Assembly: GCF_000420305.1 (NCBI RefSeq)
Contig: NZ_ATUR01000002.1
Location: 620,001 to 684,000 of the forward strand
Source: Novosphingopyxis baekryungensis DSM 16222
GTDB taxonomy: Bacteria; Pseudomonadota; Alphaproteobacteria; Sphingomonadales; Sphingomonadaceae
Reading direction: 5' to 3'
Length of the DNA stretch: 64,000 nucleotides
In this document: positions 1 to 9,186 of the stretch, one piece after another
How the letters are laid out: every line of letters begins with the position of its first letter
Numbering within the stretch: position 1 is the stretch's first letter
Made by a program: the position numbers and the translations under genes
Notes under the pieces: generated by a model
Databases searched by the model: none
The model's input: the letters and a program-made list of their open reading frames with translations, nothing else
What the model was told of the DNA's origin: nothing

Positions 1-1
1 C

Positions 2-118
2 ATCCAGTTCGGCAAACGCATCTGCGTGGCGCGCAGTCCGAAATGCGATATCTGCCCTGTGTCCGATCTGTGCGAATGCTATGCGGCGCAGCAGACTGAA
101 AAGGATCTCGATGAATGA
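2..118 (+). CDS. nth: Endonuclease III, C-terminal end (partial)
   Basis: Only the last 38 codons are in the window. Endonuclease III is a DNA N-glycosylase/AP lyase that removes oxidised pyrimidines in base-excision repair. The fragment carries the family's C-terminal [4Fe-4S] loop, four cysteines spaced C-x6-C-x2-C-x5-C (CVARSPKCDICPVSDLC), followed by a 14-residue acidic tail. The stop codon overlaps the start codon of the next gene (ATGA), which suggests translational coupling. The cysteine spacing makes the call firm although the catalytic domain lies upstream of the window. Confidence 0.93.
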   Translation: MQFGKRICVARSPKCDICPVSDLCECYAAQQTEKDLDE

Positions 119-462
119 CAGTCACCGTTTACGGCATTCCCAATTGCGACACGATCAAAAAGGCACGCAAATGGCTGGAGGGGCATGATGTCGCCTATGC
201 ATTTCACGATTATAAGAAAGCCGGGATCGACGAGCCGCAGCTGACGCGATGGATCGAGGCAGTCGGCTGGGAGCCGCTGCTGAACAAGCGCGGCACCACC
301 TATCGCAAGCTGTCCGATGACGACAAGGCGGATATCGACGCGGCCAAGGCGGCGCGGCTAATGGCGGCGAATCCGTCGATGATCAAACGCCCGGTGGTCG
401 AAGGGGCGGGGGATCTGATCGTGGGTTTCGATGAACAGGTTTACGCGGACCGCCTAACCTGA
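115..462 (+). CDS. ArsC/Spx-family thioredoxin-fold protein (YffB-like)
   Basis: This 115-residue protein has the thioredoxin-like fold of the ArsC/Spx/YffB group. The N-terminus has the family signature GIPNCDTIKKARKWLE with a single active-site cysteine at residue 11, and the conserved Arg-Pro pair occurs late in the chain (KRPVVEG). Members include glutathione-dependent arsenate reductases and reductases of unknown substrate. No other arsenic genes are nearby, so an arsenic role is not supported here. The start codon overlaps the nth stop, so the two genes are probably co-transcribed. Confidence 0.88.
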   Translation: MTVTVYGIPNCDTIKKARKWLEGHDVAYAFHDYKKAGIDEPQLTRWIEAVGWEPLLNKRGTTYRKLSDDDKADIDAAKAARLMAANPSMIKRPVVEGAGDLIVGFDEQVYADRLT

Positions 463-647
463 GATCGGCGCTATGGCCGCTGTCCTACACGGGATGCATT
501 GCGCTAGGCCACCGGCCATGCCCGCCTGTCGGTTCCTTCACTCCCCATCTGCACATGGAGGCCGTTGCGGGATGTGTTTTTCCAGAAGACGTATCGGGAC
601 CATCGTGAACTTATTCAGCTTCAGGGCCCAAATATGAACGGCCGGCC

Positions 648-1508
648 ATGAACGGCACGGTGCTGGCGATCCTGCTCGGCCTATGTTCCGCGGTCACTTT
701 GGCGGCGGCCAATTACAGCGTGAAGGCGGGCAGCGACATATTGGCCAGCCGTGCCATATTGCAGGGCAGTGCCTCTGTGCTGATGTTGCCGGTGGTGCTG
801 TTTCTCGTGCCCGCACCGACGCCCGCTTTATGGGGCGCCCTGGCGATCACGGTGCCGGTGCATTTTCTCTACCAGCTGGCCCTGATCGGCGCGCTGAAGC
901 ATGGCGATCTCAGCCTGGTGTTCCCGATCATGCGCGGCGGCGCACCGATGCTGACGGGGATCAGCGCCTTTCTGCTGCTGGGCGAGCGTTTGTCCGGCCT
1001 GGAGATGACGGGGCTTGCCGTGGCGACTGGGGCGGTAATCCTGTTTGCCTTGCCGCCGCGCGGCGTAAGGCTGGCGGCGCATCCGGATCGGCGGGCGCTG
1101 GGGCTGGCCTTGCTGACGGCCAGCGGCATCGCGCTGTATAATGTCACCGATGCGCGCGGCGTCCGGCTGGCGGGCAATCCTTTCAGCTTCATCGCCTGGC
1201 TGTTTTTGTTCGATTGTGTGGGCATATTGGCGCTGACACTGGTGCGGCGGCGCGGGCAATTGATGGAGGCGGTTCGGCTGCGCTGGCGCTATGGTGTGGC
1301 GGGCGGTGTCTTGTCGGTCCTGAGCTATGGCGCGGCGCTTTATGCCTTTACGCTGATGGAGACGGCCAAGGTCTCCGCGCTGCGCGAAACATCGGTGCTG
1401 TTCGGCGCGTTGCTGGGCGCGGTGCTGCTGAAGGAAGGCTTGGGGCCGCGCCGGATCATGGCCGCGCTGGTTCTGGTGGCGGGGCTGGCGCTCATGCAGC
1501 TGGGGTGA
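648..1508 (+). CDS. EamA-type (DMT superfamily) transporter
   Basis: This 286-residue, very hydrophobic protein has about ten predicted membrane helices. The two-fold repeat typical of EamA drug/metabolite transporters is visible: each half ends in a Gly/Leu-rich helix preceded by a GERL- or KEGL-type turn (LLLGERLSGLE and LLKEGLGPRR). It should be an inner-membrane exporter or exchanger of a small metabolite. The substrate cannot be read from the sequence, and the neighbours do not suggest one. The 185 bases between the previous gene and this one hold no recognisable feature. Confidence 0.85.
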   Translation: MNGTVLAILLGLCSAVTLAAANYSVKAGSDILASRAILQGSASVLMLPVVLFLVPAPTPALWGALAITVPVHFLYQLALIGALKHGDLSLVFPIMRGGAPMLTGISAFLLLGERLSGLEMTGLAVATGAVILFALPPRGVRLAAHPDRRALGLALLTASGIALYNVTDARGVRLAGNPFSFIAWLFLFDCVGILALTLVRRRGQLMEAVRLRWRYGVAGGVLSVLSYGAALYAFTLMETAKVSALRETSVLFGALLGAVLLKEGLGPRRIMAALVLVAGLALMQLG

Positions 1509-1572
1509 AGCGGAGCGAATGGGGCAGGGCGGCGTTGTCTGCGCCAAGAGACCGGAACAAAGGAACGATGTG

Positions 1573-1854
1573 ATGAAGGCTATTTGGAAAGACCAGATCC
1601 TGGCGCAGAGCGACGATACCGTGATGGTGGAAGGCAATCACTATTTTCCGGCAGACAGCCTGGATATGCGCTATTTCAAGGATAGCGACACCACCAGCGT
1701 CTGCCCGTGGAAGGGCACCGCATCCTACAAGTCCGTCATGGTCGACGGGGCAATCAACAAGGACGCGGCCTGGTATTATCCCACGCCGAAGGAGGCCGCG
1801 TCCGAGATCGCCGGCCATTATGCCTTCTGGAAAGATGTTGAGGTAAGCGCTTGA
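1573..1854 (+). CDS. DUF427 domain protein
   Basis: This 93-residue protein matches the small DUF427 family. It has the N-terminal MKAIW start, the VEGNHYFP strand and the motif CPWKGTASY, which marks the conserved core, followed by DAAWYYPTP. The biochemical function of the family is not established. I chose the ATG at 1573 because the domain begins there and an AAGGA-type ribosome binding site precedes it; an in-frame ATG at 1519 would add 18 residues without similarity to the family. Its stop overlaps the TTG start of the next gene. Confidence 0.82.
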   Translation: MKAIWKDQILAQSDDTVMVEGNHYFPADSLDMRYFKDSDTTSVCPWKGTASYKSVMVDGAINKDAAWYYPTPKEAASEIAGHYAFWKDVEVSA

Positions 1855-2960
1855 AATGGAATGCCCGCGGCCTTGCGCTGTTCGCGCCCTTGCTGCTCGG
1901 CGCGTGCGCGACGACGGATGTCGCCACCCCCATGACGGCGCGCGCAATGCCTGATTTTGCCATCATCGCCCATCGCGGCGCCAGCGGAGAGCGCCCGGAA
2001 CATACGCTGGCGGCCTATCAGCTGGCGATCGATCAGGGCGCGGATTTCATCGAGCCCGATCTGGTGCTGACGAAGGACGGCGTTCTGGTGGCGCGGCACG
2101 AAAACGAGATTTCGGACACCACCGATGTTTCGCGGCACCCGGAATTCGCCGACCGCAAGACCAGCAAGACGATCGACGGAGTTCGCACCACCGGTTGGTT
2201 TACCGAAGATTTCACGCTGGCCGAATTGAAGACCTTGCGGGCAAAGGAACGCTTGCCCCGGCTGCGGCCGGCCAATGCGCGCTATGACGGCCAGTTTGCC
2301 ATTCCGACGTTCGACGAGATTATTGCCCTGGCCAAGGCCGGTGGAGAGAAGCGCGGACGTGTGGTGGGGGTCTATCCGGAAACCAAGCATCCCGGCTATT
2401 TCGCGTCGATCGAACTGCCCCATGAGGCGCCTTTGCTGGCGGCGCTGGAGGCGGCGGGCTGGAACAATGCGCAGGCGCCCGTGTTCGTGCAAAGCTTCGA
2501 GGTCGGCAATCTCAAGGCGCTGGATGCGGCCAGCGACGTGCGGCTCGTTCAGCTGATGCAGGAAGAAGGCGGCCCGGCGGATATGCCGGATATCCGCTAT
2601 CGCAATATGCTCACCGCTGGCGGACTGCGCGCCATTGCCAGCTATGCCGATGCCATTGGCCCGCAAAAATCGCTGGTGATCCCGATCGCCGAAAATGGAC
2701 AGCTTGAAGAGCCGACGGCGCTGGTCGGCTGGGCGCATGATGCGGGATTGCTGGTCCATCCATGGACATTCCGCGCGGAGAATTACTTCCTGCCTGGCGA
2801 TCTGCGGCAAGGCGACTCACCGGCCGATCATGGCAATCTAGCGGCGGAAATAAGCGCGTTCATCGCCGCCGGCATCGATGGGCTGTTCAGCGATCAGCCG
2901 GGACTGGCGGCGCAAGCGCTGGGCAAGCAACCGCCGTCCGACGAAGAAAAAGCGGACTAG
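1851..2960 (+). CDS. Glycerophosphodiester phosphodiesterase, lipoprotein
   Basis: This 369-residue GDPD-family enzyme hydrolyses glycerophosphodiesters to glycerol 3-phosphate and an alcohol. The N-terminus is a lipoprotein signal with lipobox LLGAC, so the enzyme probably sits lipid-anchored in the periplasm, like GlpQ-type enzymes. The catalytic block IIAHRGASGERPEHTLAAY carries the HR and E-H residues, followed by the metal-binding E-x-D (FIEPDLVLTKDG) and the second histidine (ARHE). The start is TTG, overlapping the preceding stop (TTGA); no better in-frame start occurs before the signal peptide. It ends one base from the convergent next gene. Confidence 0.92.
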   Translation: MKWNARGLALFAPLLLGACATTDVATPMTARAMPDFAIIAHRGASGERPEHTLAAYQLAIDQGADFIEPDLVLTKDGVLVARHENEISDTTDVSRHPEFADRKTSKTIDGVRTTGWFTEDFTLAELKTLRAKERLPRLRPANARYDGQFAIPTFDEIIALAKAGGEKRGRVVGVYPETKHPGYFASIELPHEAPLLAALEAAGWNNAQAPVFVQSFEVGNLKALDAASDVRLVQLMQEEGGPADMPDIRYRNMLTAGGLRAIASYADAIGPQKSLVIPIAENGQLEEPTALVGWAHDAGLLVHPWTFRAENYFLPGDLRQGDSPADHGNLAAEISAFIAAGIDGLFSDQPGLAAQALGKQPPSDEEKAD

Positions 2961-2961
2961 G

Positions 2962-4098
2962 CTATTCGGCTTCGTTCCGTTTCTCGCGCGCCCCATCGGT
3001 CGTTCCCGTGGCGCGCTCGATCGCTTCGGTTCGCAATCCCTTCTCGATAATATTGTTGGTTTCGCGCACGTCCTCACGCTCGATATTTTCCGGCTCTTCG
3101 TTCAGCCGGTCGCCCAGTTTGGGCACCAGGCAAATCTTGCCCAGGATCGGAAGATGATCGGAGCCCACGGTGTCGAGCACCTTCAGGCTGTCGATCGAGA
3201 ATTCTTCGGTGAAATAGATTTGGTCGAGCGGCCAGCGAAAGGCGGGCAGCTTGGCCGGGAAGGTGGCATAGAAGCCCCGGCCGATGCGCGGATCGAGATA
3301 GGTCCCGATGCGCTTGAACAGCTCCGACGTGTCGGACCAGGCGACATCGTTGAAATCGCCCATCGCCAGCACCGGCAACCTGGATTGCGCGGCAAGTTTC
3401 GCCCCAATGGCGATTTCCGCATCGCGTTCCTGCGTATCGGTGCCAGCCTGCGGAGGACGCGGATGAAGGCCCATATAGCCGAAGGAACGGCCCGATGGCG
3501 TGCGCATGCGGGCGAATATGGACGGGATATCGTTCTCCACCAGATAATGGACGGACAACTCATCGGTCTTGAGGCGGCTCATGAACACAAGGCCATATTT
3601 GTTCGAGATCGGCACCTCGCGAACATGCGGATAGCGCGCAGTGACGGCCTTCAGCGCATCGACCCAGCGCTGGTCCGTTTCCAGCAGCATGACCATGTCG
3701 GGATCGGTCCGCTCCAACAGTGCGATGGTCTGTCCATAGTCGCGATTGTCCTGGAGCACATTGAGCGACAGCGCGGTAAAGCAGTGCTGGGCGGACAGTT
3801 CGGCATCGGCTTCGATGAACTCCACCTCGGGCTTGGCCAGAAGCGTGTAGCGATGGATGCGATAACCCTGCCAAAGGGTCACGGCCAGAAGAACGCCTGC
3901 AATCACCCAGCGGCGGCGGCGGCGCAAGCTGACGGCGGCAATGATGGTGGAGATGCCGGCCAAGGTGAAGATCGCAAGGCGCGGATAATCCCACAGACGG
4001 ACCCACCACTGGTTCGACGTCGTGAAGCTGGCCAATGTGACCAGAACCAGGAATATGGTGATGGCCACCAACAGCCAGAAGCCAATTTTGCGCAACAT
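2962..4098 (-). CDS. Endonuclease/exonuclease/phosphatase-fold membrane protein (YafD-like)
   Basis: This 378-residue protein has three N-terminal membrane helices (about residues 1-75) and a C-terminal EEP (DNase I-like) domain. Active-site signatures of the fold are visible in order: an N-strand (LSLNVLQDN), LLETDQ, GLHPRPP, the AMGDFND catalytic block and a final DHLPI. Proteins of this build resemble YafD and may cleave phosphodiesters in lipids or nucleic acids; the substrate is unknown. I chose the ATG at 4098 because a GGAG ribosome binding site lies 8 bases upstream and the first helix follows directly; an ATG at 4161 is also in frame. Confidence 0.85.
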   Translation of the reverse strand: MLRKIGFWLLVAITIFLVLVTLASFTTSNQWWVRLWDYPRLAIFTLAGISTIIAAVSLRRRRRWVIAGVLLAVTLWQGYRIHRYTLLAKPEVEFIEADAELSAQHCFTALSLNVLQDNRDYGQTIALLERTDPDMVMLLETDQRWVDALKAVTARYPHVREVPISNKYGLVFMSRLKTDELSVHYLVENDIPSIFARMRTPSGRSFGYMGLHPRPPQAGTDTQERDAEIAIGAKLAAQSRLPVLAMGDFNDVAWSDTSELFKRIGTYLDPRIGRGFYATFPAKLPAFRWPLDQIYFTEEFSIDSLKVLDTVGSDHLPILGKICLVPKLGDRLNEEPENIEREDVRETNNIIEKGLRTEAIERATGTTDGAREKRNEAE

Positions 4099-4214
4099 GA
4101 AAGAACTCCGCAGCCGCCCGGTACAATGGACAAACAAGGTCGTTACGGGATCAATACGCAAAGGCCAACCCTGCCGCTTGCCGCGCGGCGGCGCGGGCGC
4201 TAATCGGCCTATCC

Positions 4215-6419
4215 ATGACCGATACAGCCGCCGCGCCAGCGATTACGCCCCAGATTGTCGCCGAACATGGGTTCAGCGAGGATGAATATGCCAATGTGCT
4301 GAAGGCGCTTGGGCGGGAACCCAATATGGTCGAGCTGGGCATCTTTTCGGTCATGTGGTCGGAGCATTGCAGCTACAAAAGCTCGCGGCTTCATCTCAAG
4401 AAATTGCCGACCGAGGGGCCGCAGGTCATTTGCGGGCCGGGCGAGAATGCCGGCGTGATCGATATTGGCGATGGGCAGGCGGCCATCTTCAAGATGGAGA
4501 GCCACAACCATCCCAGTTATATCGAGCCTTATCAGGGCGCGGCGACGGGCGTTGGCGGCATATTGCGCGACGTGTTCACCATGGGCGCGCGGCCGGTCGC
4601 GAACCTCAACGCGCTGCGCTTCGGCTCGCCCGATCACCGCAGGATGAAGCATCTGGTCAAAGGCGTGGTGGCCGGCATCGGCGGCTATGGAAACTGCGTT
4701 GGCGTGCCGACGGTGGGCGGCGAAACCAATTTCCATCCGGCGTATGACGGCAACATTCTGGTCAACGCCATGACCGTCGGTGTCGCCGATCAGGACAAGA
4801 TATTCTATTCCGCCGCCAGCGGCGTGGGCAATTCCATCGTCTATGTCGGTGCCAAGACTGGCCGGGACGGTATCCATGGCGCGACCATGGCAAGCACGGA
4901 ATTTGCCGAAGACTCGGAAGAAAAGCGCCCGACCGTGCAGGTTGGCGATCCCTTCACCGAAAAGCTGCTGATCGAAGCCTGTCTGGAGCTGATGGCCACC
5001 GACGCGATCGTCGCGATCCAGGATATGGGCGCCGCCGGGCTGACCAGCTCCAGCGTGGAGATGGCCTCCAATGGCGGCGTCGGCATAAGGCTGAACATGG
5101 ACGCCGTGCCGCAGCGCGAGACCGGCATGAGCGCCTATGAGATGATGCTGTCGGAAAGCCAGGAGCGCATGCTCATGGTACTCAAGCCCGGCCGGGAAGC
5201 AGAGGCGGAAGCCATTTTCCGCAAGTGGGAACTGGACTTCGCGGTGATCGGCGAGGTGACCGATACAGGCCGCATGGTGCTCGATCATCATGGCAAGACG
5301 GTTTGCGACATTCCGCTCGGTCCGCTCGCCGACGACGCGCCGCTTTACGATCGCCCGCATGTGCCGACGCAGCCGCCCGAAGAGCTGCACAATGTGCCGA
5401 TGAGCAAAGATATTGGCGCGGATTTGCTGACCTTGATGGCCTGTCCGGATCTCGCCTCGCGCCGCTGGATCTGGCAGCAATATGACAGCCAGGTGGGCGG
5501 AGATACCGCGCAGCGATCGGGCGGAGACGCCGCGGTCGTCCGCGTGCACGGCACTGGCAAGGCGCTGGCGATGACGACCGATTGCACGCCGCGCTATTGC
5601 TTTGCTGATCCGGAAGAGGGCGGCAAGCAGGCGATCGCCGAAGCGCATCGCAATCTATGTGCGGTGGGTGCCAGGCCTCTGGCGGTCACCAACTGCCTGA
5701 ACTTCGGCAGCCCGCAAAACCCCAAGATCATGGGGCAGATCGTGGGCTGTCTGAAAGGCATGAGCGACGCCTGCATCGCGCTCGACATGCCGATCGTGAG
5801 CGGCAATGTGAGCCTCTATAATGAAAGCAAGGCGACCGGGGGCGGATCCGCGATTTTGCCGACCCCGGCCATCGGGGCGGTCGGCCTGCTCGACAATATC
5901 GAACATATGGCCACGATCGCGTTCAAGGAAGCTGGCGAGGCGATCTTCATGATCGGCTATGGCGCTGGGCATGTCGGGCAATCGCTATGGCTGCGCGAAT
6001 GCCATGGCCGGGAAGAGGGGCCGCCGCCGAAGGTCGATCTGGACGTGGAATTGCGCCATGGCGCATTCGTCCGCGCGCTGGTTGCCGCAGGCAAGGTGAG
6101 CGCTGTTCACGATATTGCGGACGGCGGCGCGTTGGTCGCGCTGACCGAGATGGCGCTGGCCGGCGGGATCGGCGCGCGCCTCGATATGCCGCAGCTCGAC
6201 AATCCCGGCGCGGCGCTCTTCGGTGAGGACCAGGGCCGCTATCTGATCACCACGAGCGACGCGGCCACGATCACGCAGATGGCCGAAGAAGCCGGCATTT
6301 TCCTGTTGGCGCTCGGCACCACCGGCGGGGAAACTGTTGGCGGCACCGGCTTCGACGTCGCGCTCGAAACGCTGAAGGATGCGAACGAGCGGTTCTTCCG
6401 CGACTGGATGGATAGCTGA
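4215..6419 (+). CDS. purL: Phosphoribosylformylglycinamidine synthase subunit PurL
   Basis: At 734 residues this is the small form of PurL. It makes formylglycinamidine ribonucleotide from FGAR, ATP and ammonia delivered by PurQ, in cytoplasmic de novo purine synthesis. Recognisable features are the EHCSYKSSR substrate loop, the glycine-rich ATP-binding region ending [17 protein letters not shown], the metal/ATP aspartate segment [11 protein letters not shown], and the second AIRS-like half with NVSLYNES and [12 protein letters not shown]. PurS and PurQ are not adjacent in this window. Confidence 0.97.
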   Translation: MTDTAAAPAITPQIVAEHGFSEDEYANVLKALGREPNMVELGIFSVMWSEHCSYKSSRLHLKKLPTEGPQVICGPGENAGVIDIGDGQAAIFKMESHNHPSYIEPYQGAATGVGGILRDVFTMGARPVANLNALRFGSPDHRRMKHLVKGVVAGIGGYGNCVGVPTVGGETNFHPAYDGNILVNAMTVGVADQDKIFYSAASGVGNSIVYVGAKTGRDGIHGATMASTEFAEDSEEKRPTVQVGDPFTEKLLIEACLELMATDAIVAIQDMGAAGLTSSSVEMASNGGVGIRLNMDAVPQRETGMSAYEMMLSESQERMLMVLKPGREAEAEAIFRKWELDFAVIGEVTDTGRMVLDHHGKTVCDIPLGPLADDAPLYDRPHVPTQPPEELHNVPMSKDIGADLLTLMACPDLASRRWIWQQYDSQVGGDTAQRSGGDAAVVRVHGTGKALAMTTDCTPRYCFADPEEGGKQAIAEAHRNLCAVGARPLAVTNCLNFGSPQNPKIMGQIVGCLKGMSDACIALDMPIVSGNVSLYNESKATGGGSAILPTPAIGAVGLLDNIEHMATIAFKEAGEAIFMIGYGAGHVGQSLWLRECHGREEGPPPKVDLDVELRHGAFVRALVAAGKVSAVHDIADGGALVALTEMALAGGIGARLDMPQLDNPGAALFGEDQGRYLITTSDAATITQMAEEAGIFLLALGTTGGETVGGTGFDVALETLKDANERFFRDWMDS

Positions 6420-6442
6420 AGAAAACCGCCAGCAGTAATGGT

Positions 6443-7282
6443 TCAGGCGGGGCTTGCCAGCAGATCATAGGGGTCGCGTTCTTCGCTGCGGAAGACGCGG
6501 TGCGCTTCCTCGTAAAAGCGAGGCCGGGGAATAAGACGGCGGGTGCGCGCGGAATCCAGTGGCTCGCGCAATAGATCGGTTACCGATTGCTCGCTGATAC
6601 GCGGACAGGCGCGGCCGATCTTGCGCGCCTCGTTGATCGCCTTGAAAACCGGGGCCTTGGTCCGCGTCTGCTTCTTGATGTTCAAACCGGCCATGTACGC
6701 GATGAACAGATTCGCCGGGGCCGGGTTCTGGCCGTAGGTGAAGGCCAGGACGCATGCCTCGCCCAAGGCATCGCGGCCATAGCCTGTCAGGATATGGAGC
6801 ATGTCGTGGGTGTCGCGGTTGCGGTTGGCATACCATTCCAGCAAGTCATGGTAGCGATGCCCGCCGGTGAAACGGTCATGTTCGGCAACCAGTCCGGCGG
6901 CGGACAGCTGCTCGCGCTCCATGAAATCGCAATAAGCGTGGGCCACGCTGCCAGCAGGGCAGGTGCGTAGCATGGCATGGTCATCAAGCAGATCGGGCAG
7001 ATGTGGCTCTGCGGCACGGATCTTCTGTCCCTCGGCGGACAGGACGAACCGCTCGGCCTCAGCCCGGAAATGGCGGCGTGGCAAGGCTTCGAAAATGTGG
7101 AAGACCTGGCTGGTATCTTCCTTGTCTTTGATCAGATTGCGAAAATGTCGCAGCGCCTTGAACGGTCGGAAGCGCGGTTTCTTGCGGCCTGGATGAACCA
7201 TTGGCTGCGCAGTGGACGGCAAGATCGCGGACGGTGTTGACATCATCTCCACGGCGACAAGATGGTCTCTACTGACATTCAT
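6443..7282 (-). CDS. coq4: Ubiquinone biosynthesis protein COQ4 family
   Basis: This 279-residue protein carries the exact COQ4 signature H-D-x2-H-x11-E: H159, D160, H163 and E175. COQ4 binds a divalent metal and in eukaryotes is required for coenzyme Q assembly; it has been linked to removal of the C1 carboxyl and hydroxylation of the ring. Alphaproteobacteria carry homologues, which fits the likely host. The first 40 residues are a non-conserved extension. The gene stands alone between purL, which converges on it, and a divergent membrane protein. Confidence 0.87.
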   Translation of the reverse strand: MNVSRDHLVAVEMMSTPSAILPSTAQPMVHPGRKKPRFRPFKALRHFRNLIKDKEDTSQVFHIFEALPRRHFRAEAERFVLSAEGQKIRAAEPHLPDLLDDHAMLRTCPAGSVAHAYCDFMEREQLSAAGLVAEHDRFTGGHRYHDLLEWYANRNRDTHDMLHILTGYGRDALGEACVLAFTYGQNPAPANLFIAYMAGLNIKKQTRTKAPVFKAINEARKIGRACPRISEQSVTDLLREPLDSARTRRLIPRPRFYEEAHRVFRSEERDPYDLLASPA

Positions 7283-7382
7283 GACAATAGGAAACTGACC
7301 CGGCGGCCGCGCCAGCTCGGCGGGTCCATCGGCCCGCTGAATTTCCTAGACGCTGTCCCTCAGGCTTATTAGCGGTCTTGGG

Positions 7383-8681
7383 ATGGGCATGGGCGGCAAA
7401 GACAATTCAGCATCGGCCGTGACCAGGGGCAGCGCGATGGATACGCGGCTGGTGGCGCTGGATGCCCTGCGCGGTATTGCGGTCATGGGCATCCTGACCA
7501 TGAACATCATTGCCTTCGCGCTGCCGGAAAATGCCTATATCGCACCCGGTCTGGCCGGGACCGGTGCGGCAACATCGGGCGATACCGCAAGCTGGCTCAC
7601 CGCCTTTGTCCTGTTTGACGGCAAAATGCGCGGCCTCTTCTCGCTGCTCTTTGGCGCCAGCCTTTATCTGATCGCCCAACGTGCGGATCGCGGCGATGGC
7701 AATGCCGCGTCTGTGCATTATAATCGGATGGTCTGGCTGGGCTTGTTCGGTGCGCTGCATTTCTTCCTGATCTGGTGGGGGGACATCCTGTTTCTATACG
7801 CCGTGATCGGCTGCCTCGCCTTCATGATGAAAGACGCAGAAACAAAAACTCTGATCGTGACGGCCCTTGCGGTGTATGCGATCGGCATGGCCTTGATGTG
7901 CCTATCTCTGGCCGCGCTGTTCAAGATCGAGGCGGCGGCGCAGGCCCCGGATGCTAGCGCTGCCAGTATCGAGAAATTACGCAGCTTTCTGGCCGGTTTC
8001 TCGGACGCGGCGGCGCAGCAGGAAATAGCGGTGTATCGCAGCGACTATTGGCAAATCCTGCACTATCGGCTCGGTCTGTATTGGCGCCCGCTCAGCATGC
8101 TGATGCAGTCGGGAACGGAGACTTTCCCGCTTATGCTTCTAGGCATGGCTGGCCTGCGCAGCGGCTTTATTGCGGGACAATGGGCAAGCCGGCGCTATTG
8201 GCAGGTGGTCGCTTACCTGCTGCTGCCTGGTCTGCTGCTCTATGCCGTGCTGGGCTATTTAGCGTGGCGTTCTGATTTCGATCCGATCCTATCGCTCAAT
8301 ATCGTGGCGGGGTGGAGCATGCTGCCGCGTCTGATGACGACTCTTGGCTATGCCGCGCTGTTCCTGATCCTGATCCGCGCGCTCGCCGGCACCAGCTTGC
8401 TGGACCAATTGGCAGCGGCGGGGCGGGCAGCATTTACCAATTATCTTGGCACCAGTATCCTGATGACCAGCATTTTCTATGGCTATGGACTGGACCTGTT
8501 TGCGCGTGTTTCACGGCCCACGTTGTGGCTGTTCGTGCTGGGGGCGTGGGTCCTGATGCTGGCCTGGTCGAAGCCCTGGCTGGACCGGTTCCATTATGGA
8601 CCGCTGGAATGGCTCTGGCGCAGCCTGGCGCGCCGCGCGCTGCAACCTATGCGCAGGAAAACAGCAACAATTCAGACCTGA
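7383..8681 (+). CDS. DUF418 / YeiB-type membrane protein
   Basis: This 432-residue protein has the DUF418 layout: an N-terminal signature RLVALDALRGIAVMGILTMN, a set of helices with a FDGKMRGLFSLLFG loop, and a C-terminal bundle with a FTNYLGTSI motif. About ten membrane helices are expected. The family resembles acyltransferase-3 type membrane proteins and may modify an envelope molecule, but no activity is established. The ATG at 7437 is an alternative start that removes 18 polar residues. Its 3' end overlaps the convergent HPt gene by 10 bases. Confidence 0.85.
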   Translation: MGMGGKDNSASAVTRGSAMDTRLVALDALRGIAVMGILTMNIIAFALPENAYIAPGLAGTGAATSGDTASWLTAFVLFDGKMRGLFSLLFGASLYLIAQRADRGDGNAASVHYNRMVWLGLFGALHFFLIWWGDILFLYAVIGCLAFMMKDAETKTLIVTALAVYAIGMALMCLSLAALFKIEAAAQAPDASAASIEKLRSFLAGFSDAAAQQEIAVYRSDYWQILHYRLGLYWRPLSMLMQSGTETFPLMLLGMAGLRSGFIAGQWASRRYWQVVAYLLLPGLLLYAVLGYLAWRSDFDPILSLNIVAGWSMLPRLMTTLGYAALFLILIRALAGTSLLDQLAAAGRAAFTNYLGTSILMTSIFYGYGLDLFARVSRPTLWLFVLGAWVLMLAWSKPWLDRFHYGPLEWLWRSLARRALQPMRRKTATIQT

Positions 8682-9106
8682 CCGAACCGCTGGCTGTTGC
8701 CGAAGGTTCGCTGTCCGAAGGCGCGGCGCGGCATGGTGGCGACCTGTGGGCTGTCCTCTTTCAGAGTTGCCAGCGTGCGTTCGAACAGGGCGCGCAAGCT
8801 GCCGATATCGGCCAGCAGATCGTCCGGGCTGGTCCGCGCTTCGATGCAGTGGCGCGCGACTGTTTCGATATGTTCGGCAGCTTCCATCAGCTTGATCGCG
8901 CCGAATTGCGACGATTCGCCCTTGAGCGTGTGGGCCGGAATCACCATCCCCGTCGCGCAGCGGTCGCGCATGGCATTCTCGATCGCAGCGACCGATTTGG
9001 TGCCGTCCTCTTCGAAATAGCCCAATATTCTGAGGAAGTTATCGCCAAGCTGCGCGCGTGCAGCCCGGAGCGACGACCAGTTAACCAGATTATCCGCTTG
9101 CGTCAT
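8672..9106 (-). CDS. HPt (histidine phosphotransfer) domain protein
   Basis: This 144-residue protein is a single four-helix HPt domain. The phospho-accepting histidine is H59 in AHTLKGESSQFGA, which matches the family pattern H-x-L-K-G-x-S. Such proteins shuttle phosphoryl groups between a hybrid histidine kinase and a response regulator, but neither partner is encoded in the window. The first 110 residues hold the domain; the C-terminal 30 are polar and probably disordered. It converges on and overlaps the DUF418 gene. Confidence 0.85.
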   Translation of the reverse strand: MTQADNLVNWSSLRAARAQLGDNFLRILGYFEEDGTKSVAAIENAMRDRCATGMVIPAHTLKGESSQFGAIKLMEAAEHIETVARHCIEARTSPDDLLADIGSLRALFERTLATLKEDSPQVATMPRRAFGQRTFGNSQRFGQV

Positions 9107-9186
9107 GATCCTGCTCGGCCCCCGCTTCCATCATGATCCAGATACGTCAGAGGGGTAAATAGACCGCTAATAATCCCCGTAGACCA

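Noticed and set aside
115-462. Arsenic resistance function for the ArsC-like gene.
   Set aside because: No arsenite pump or ArsR is nearby, and the YffB branch of the family is not tied to arsenic.
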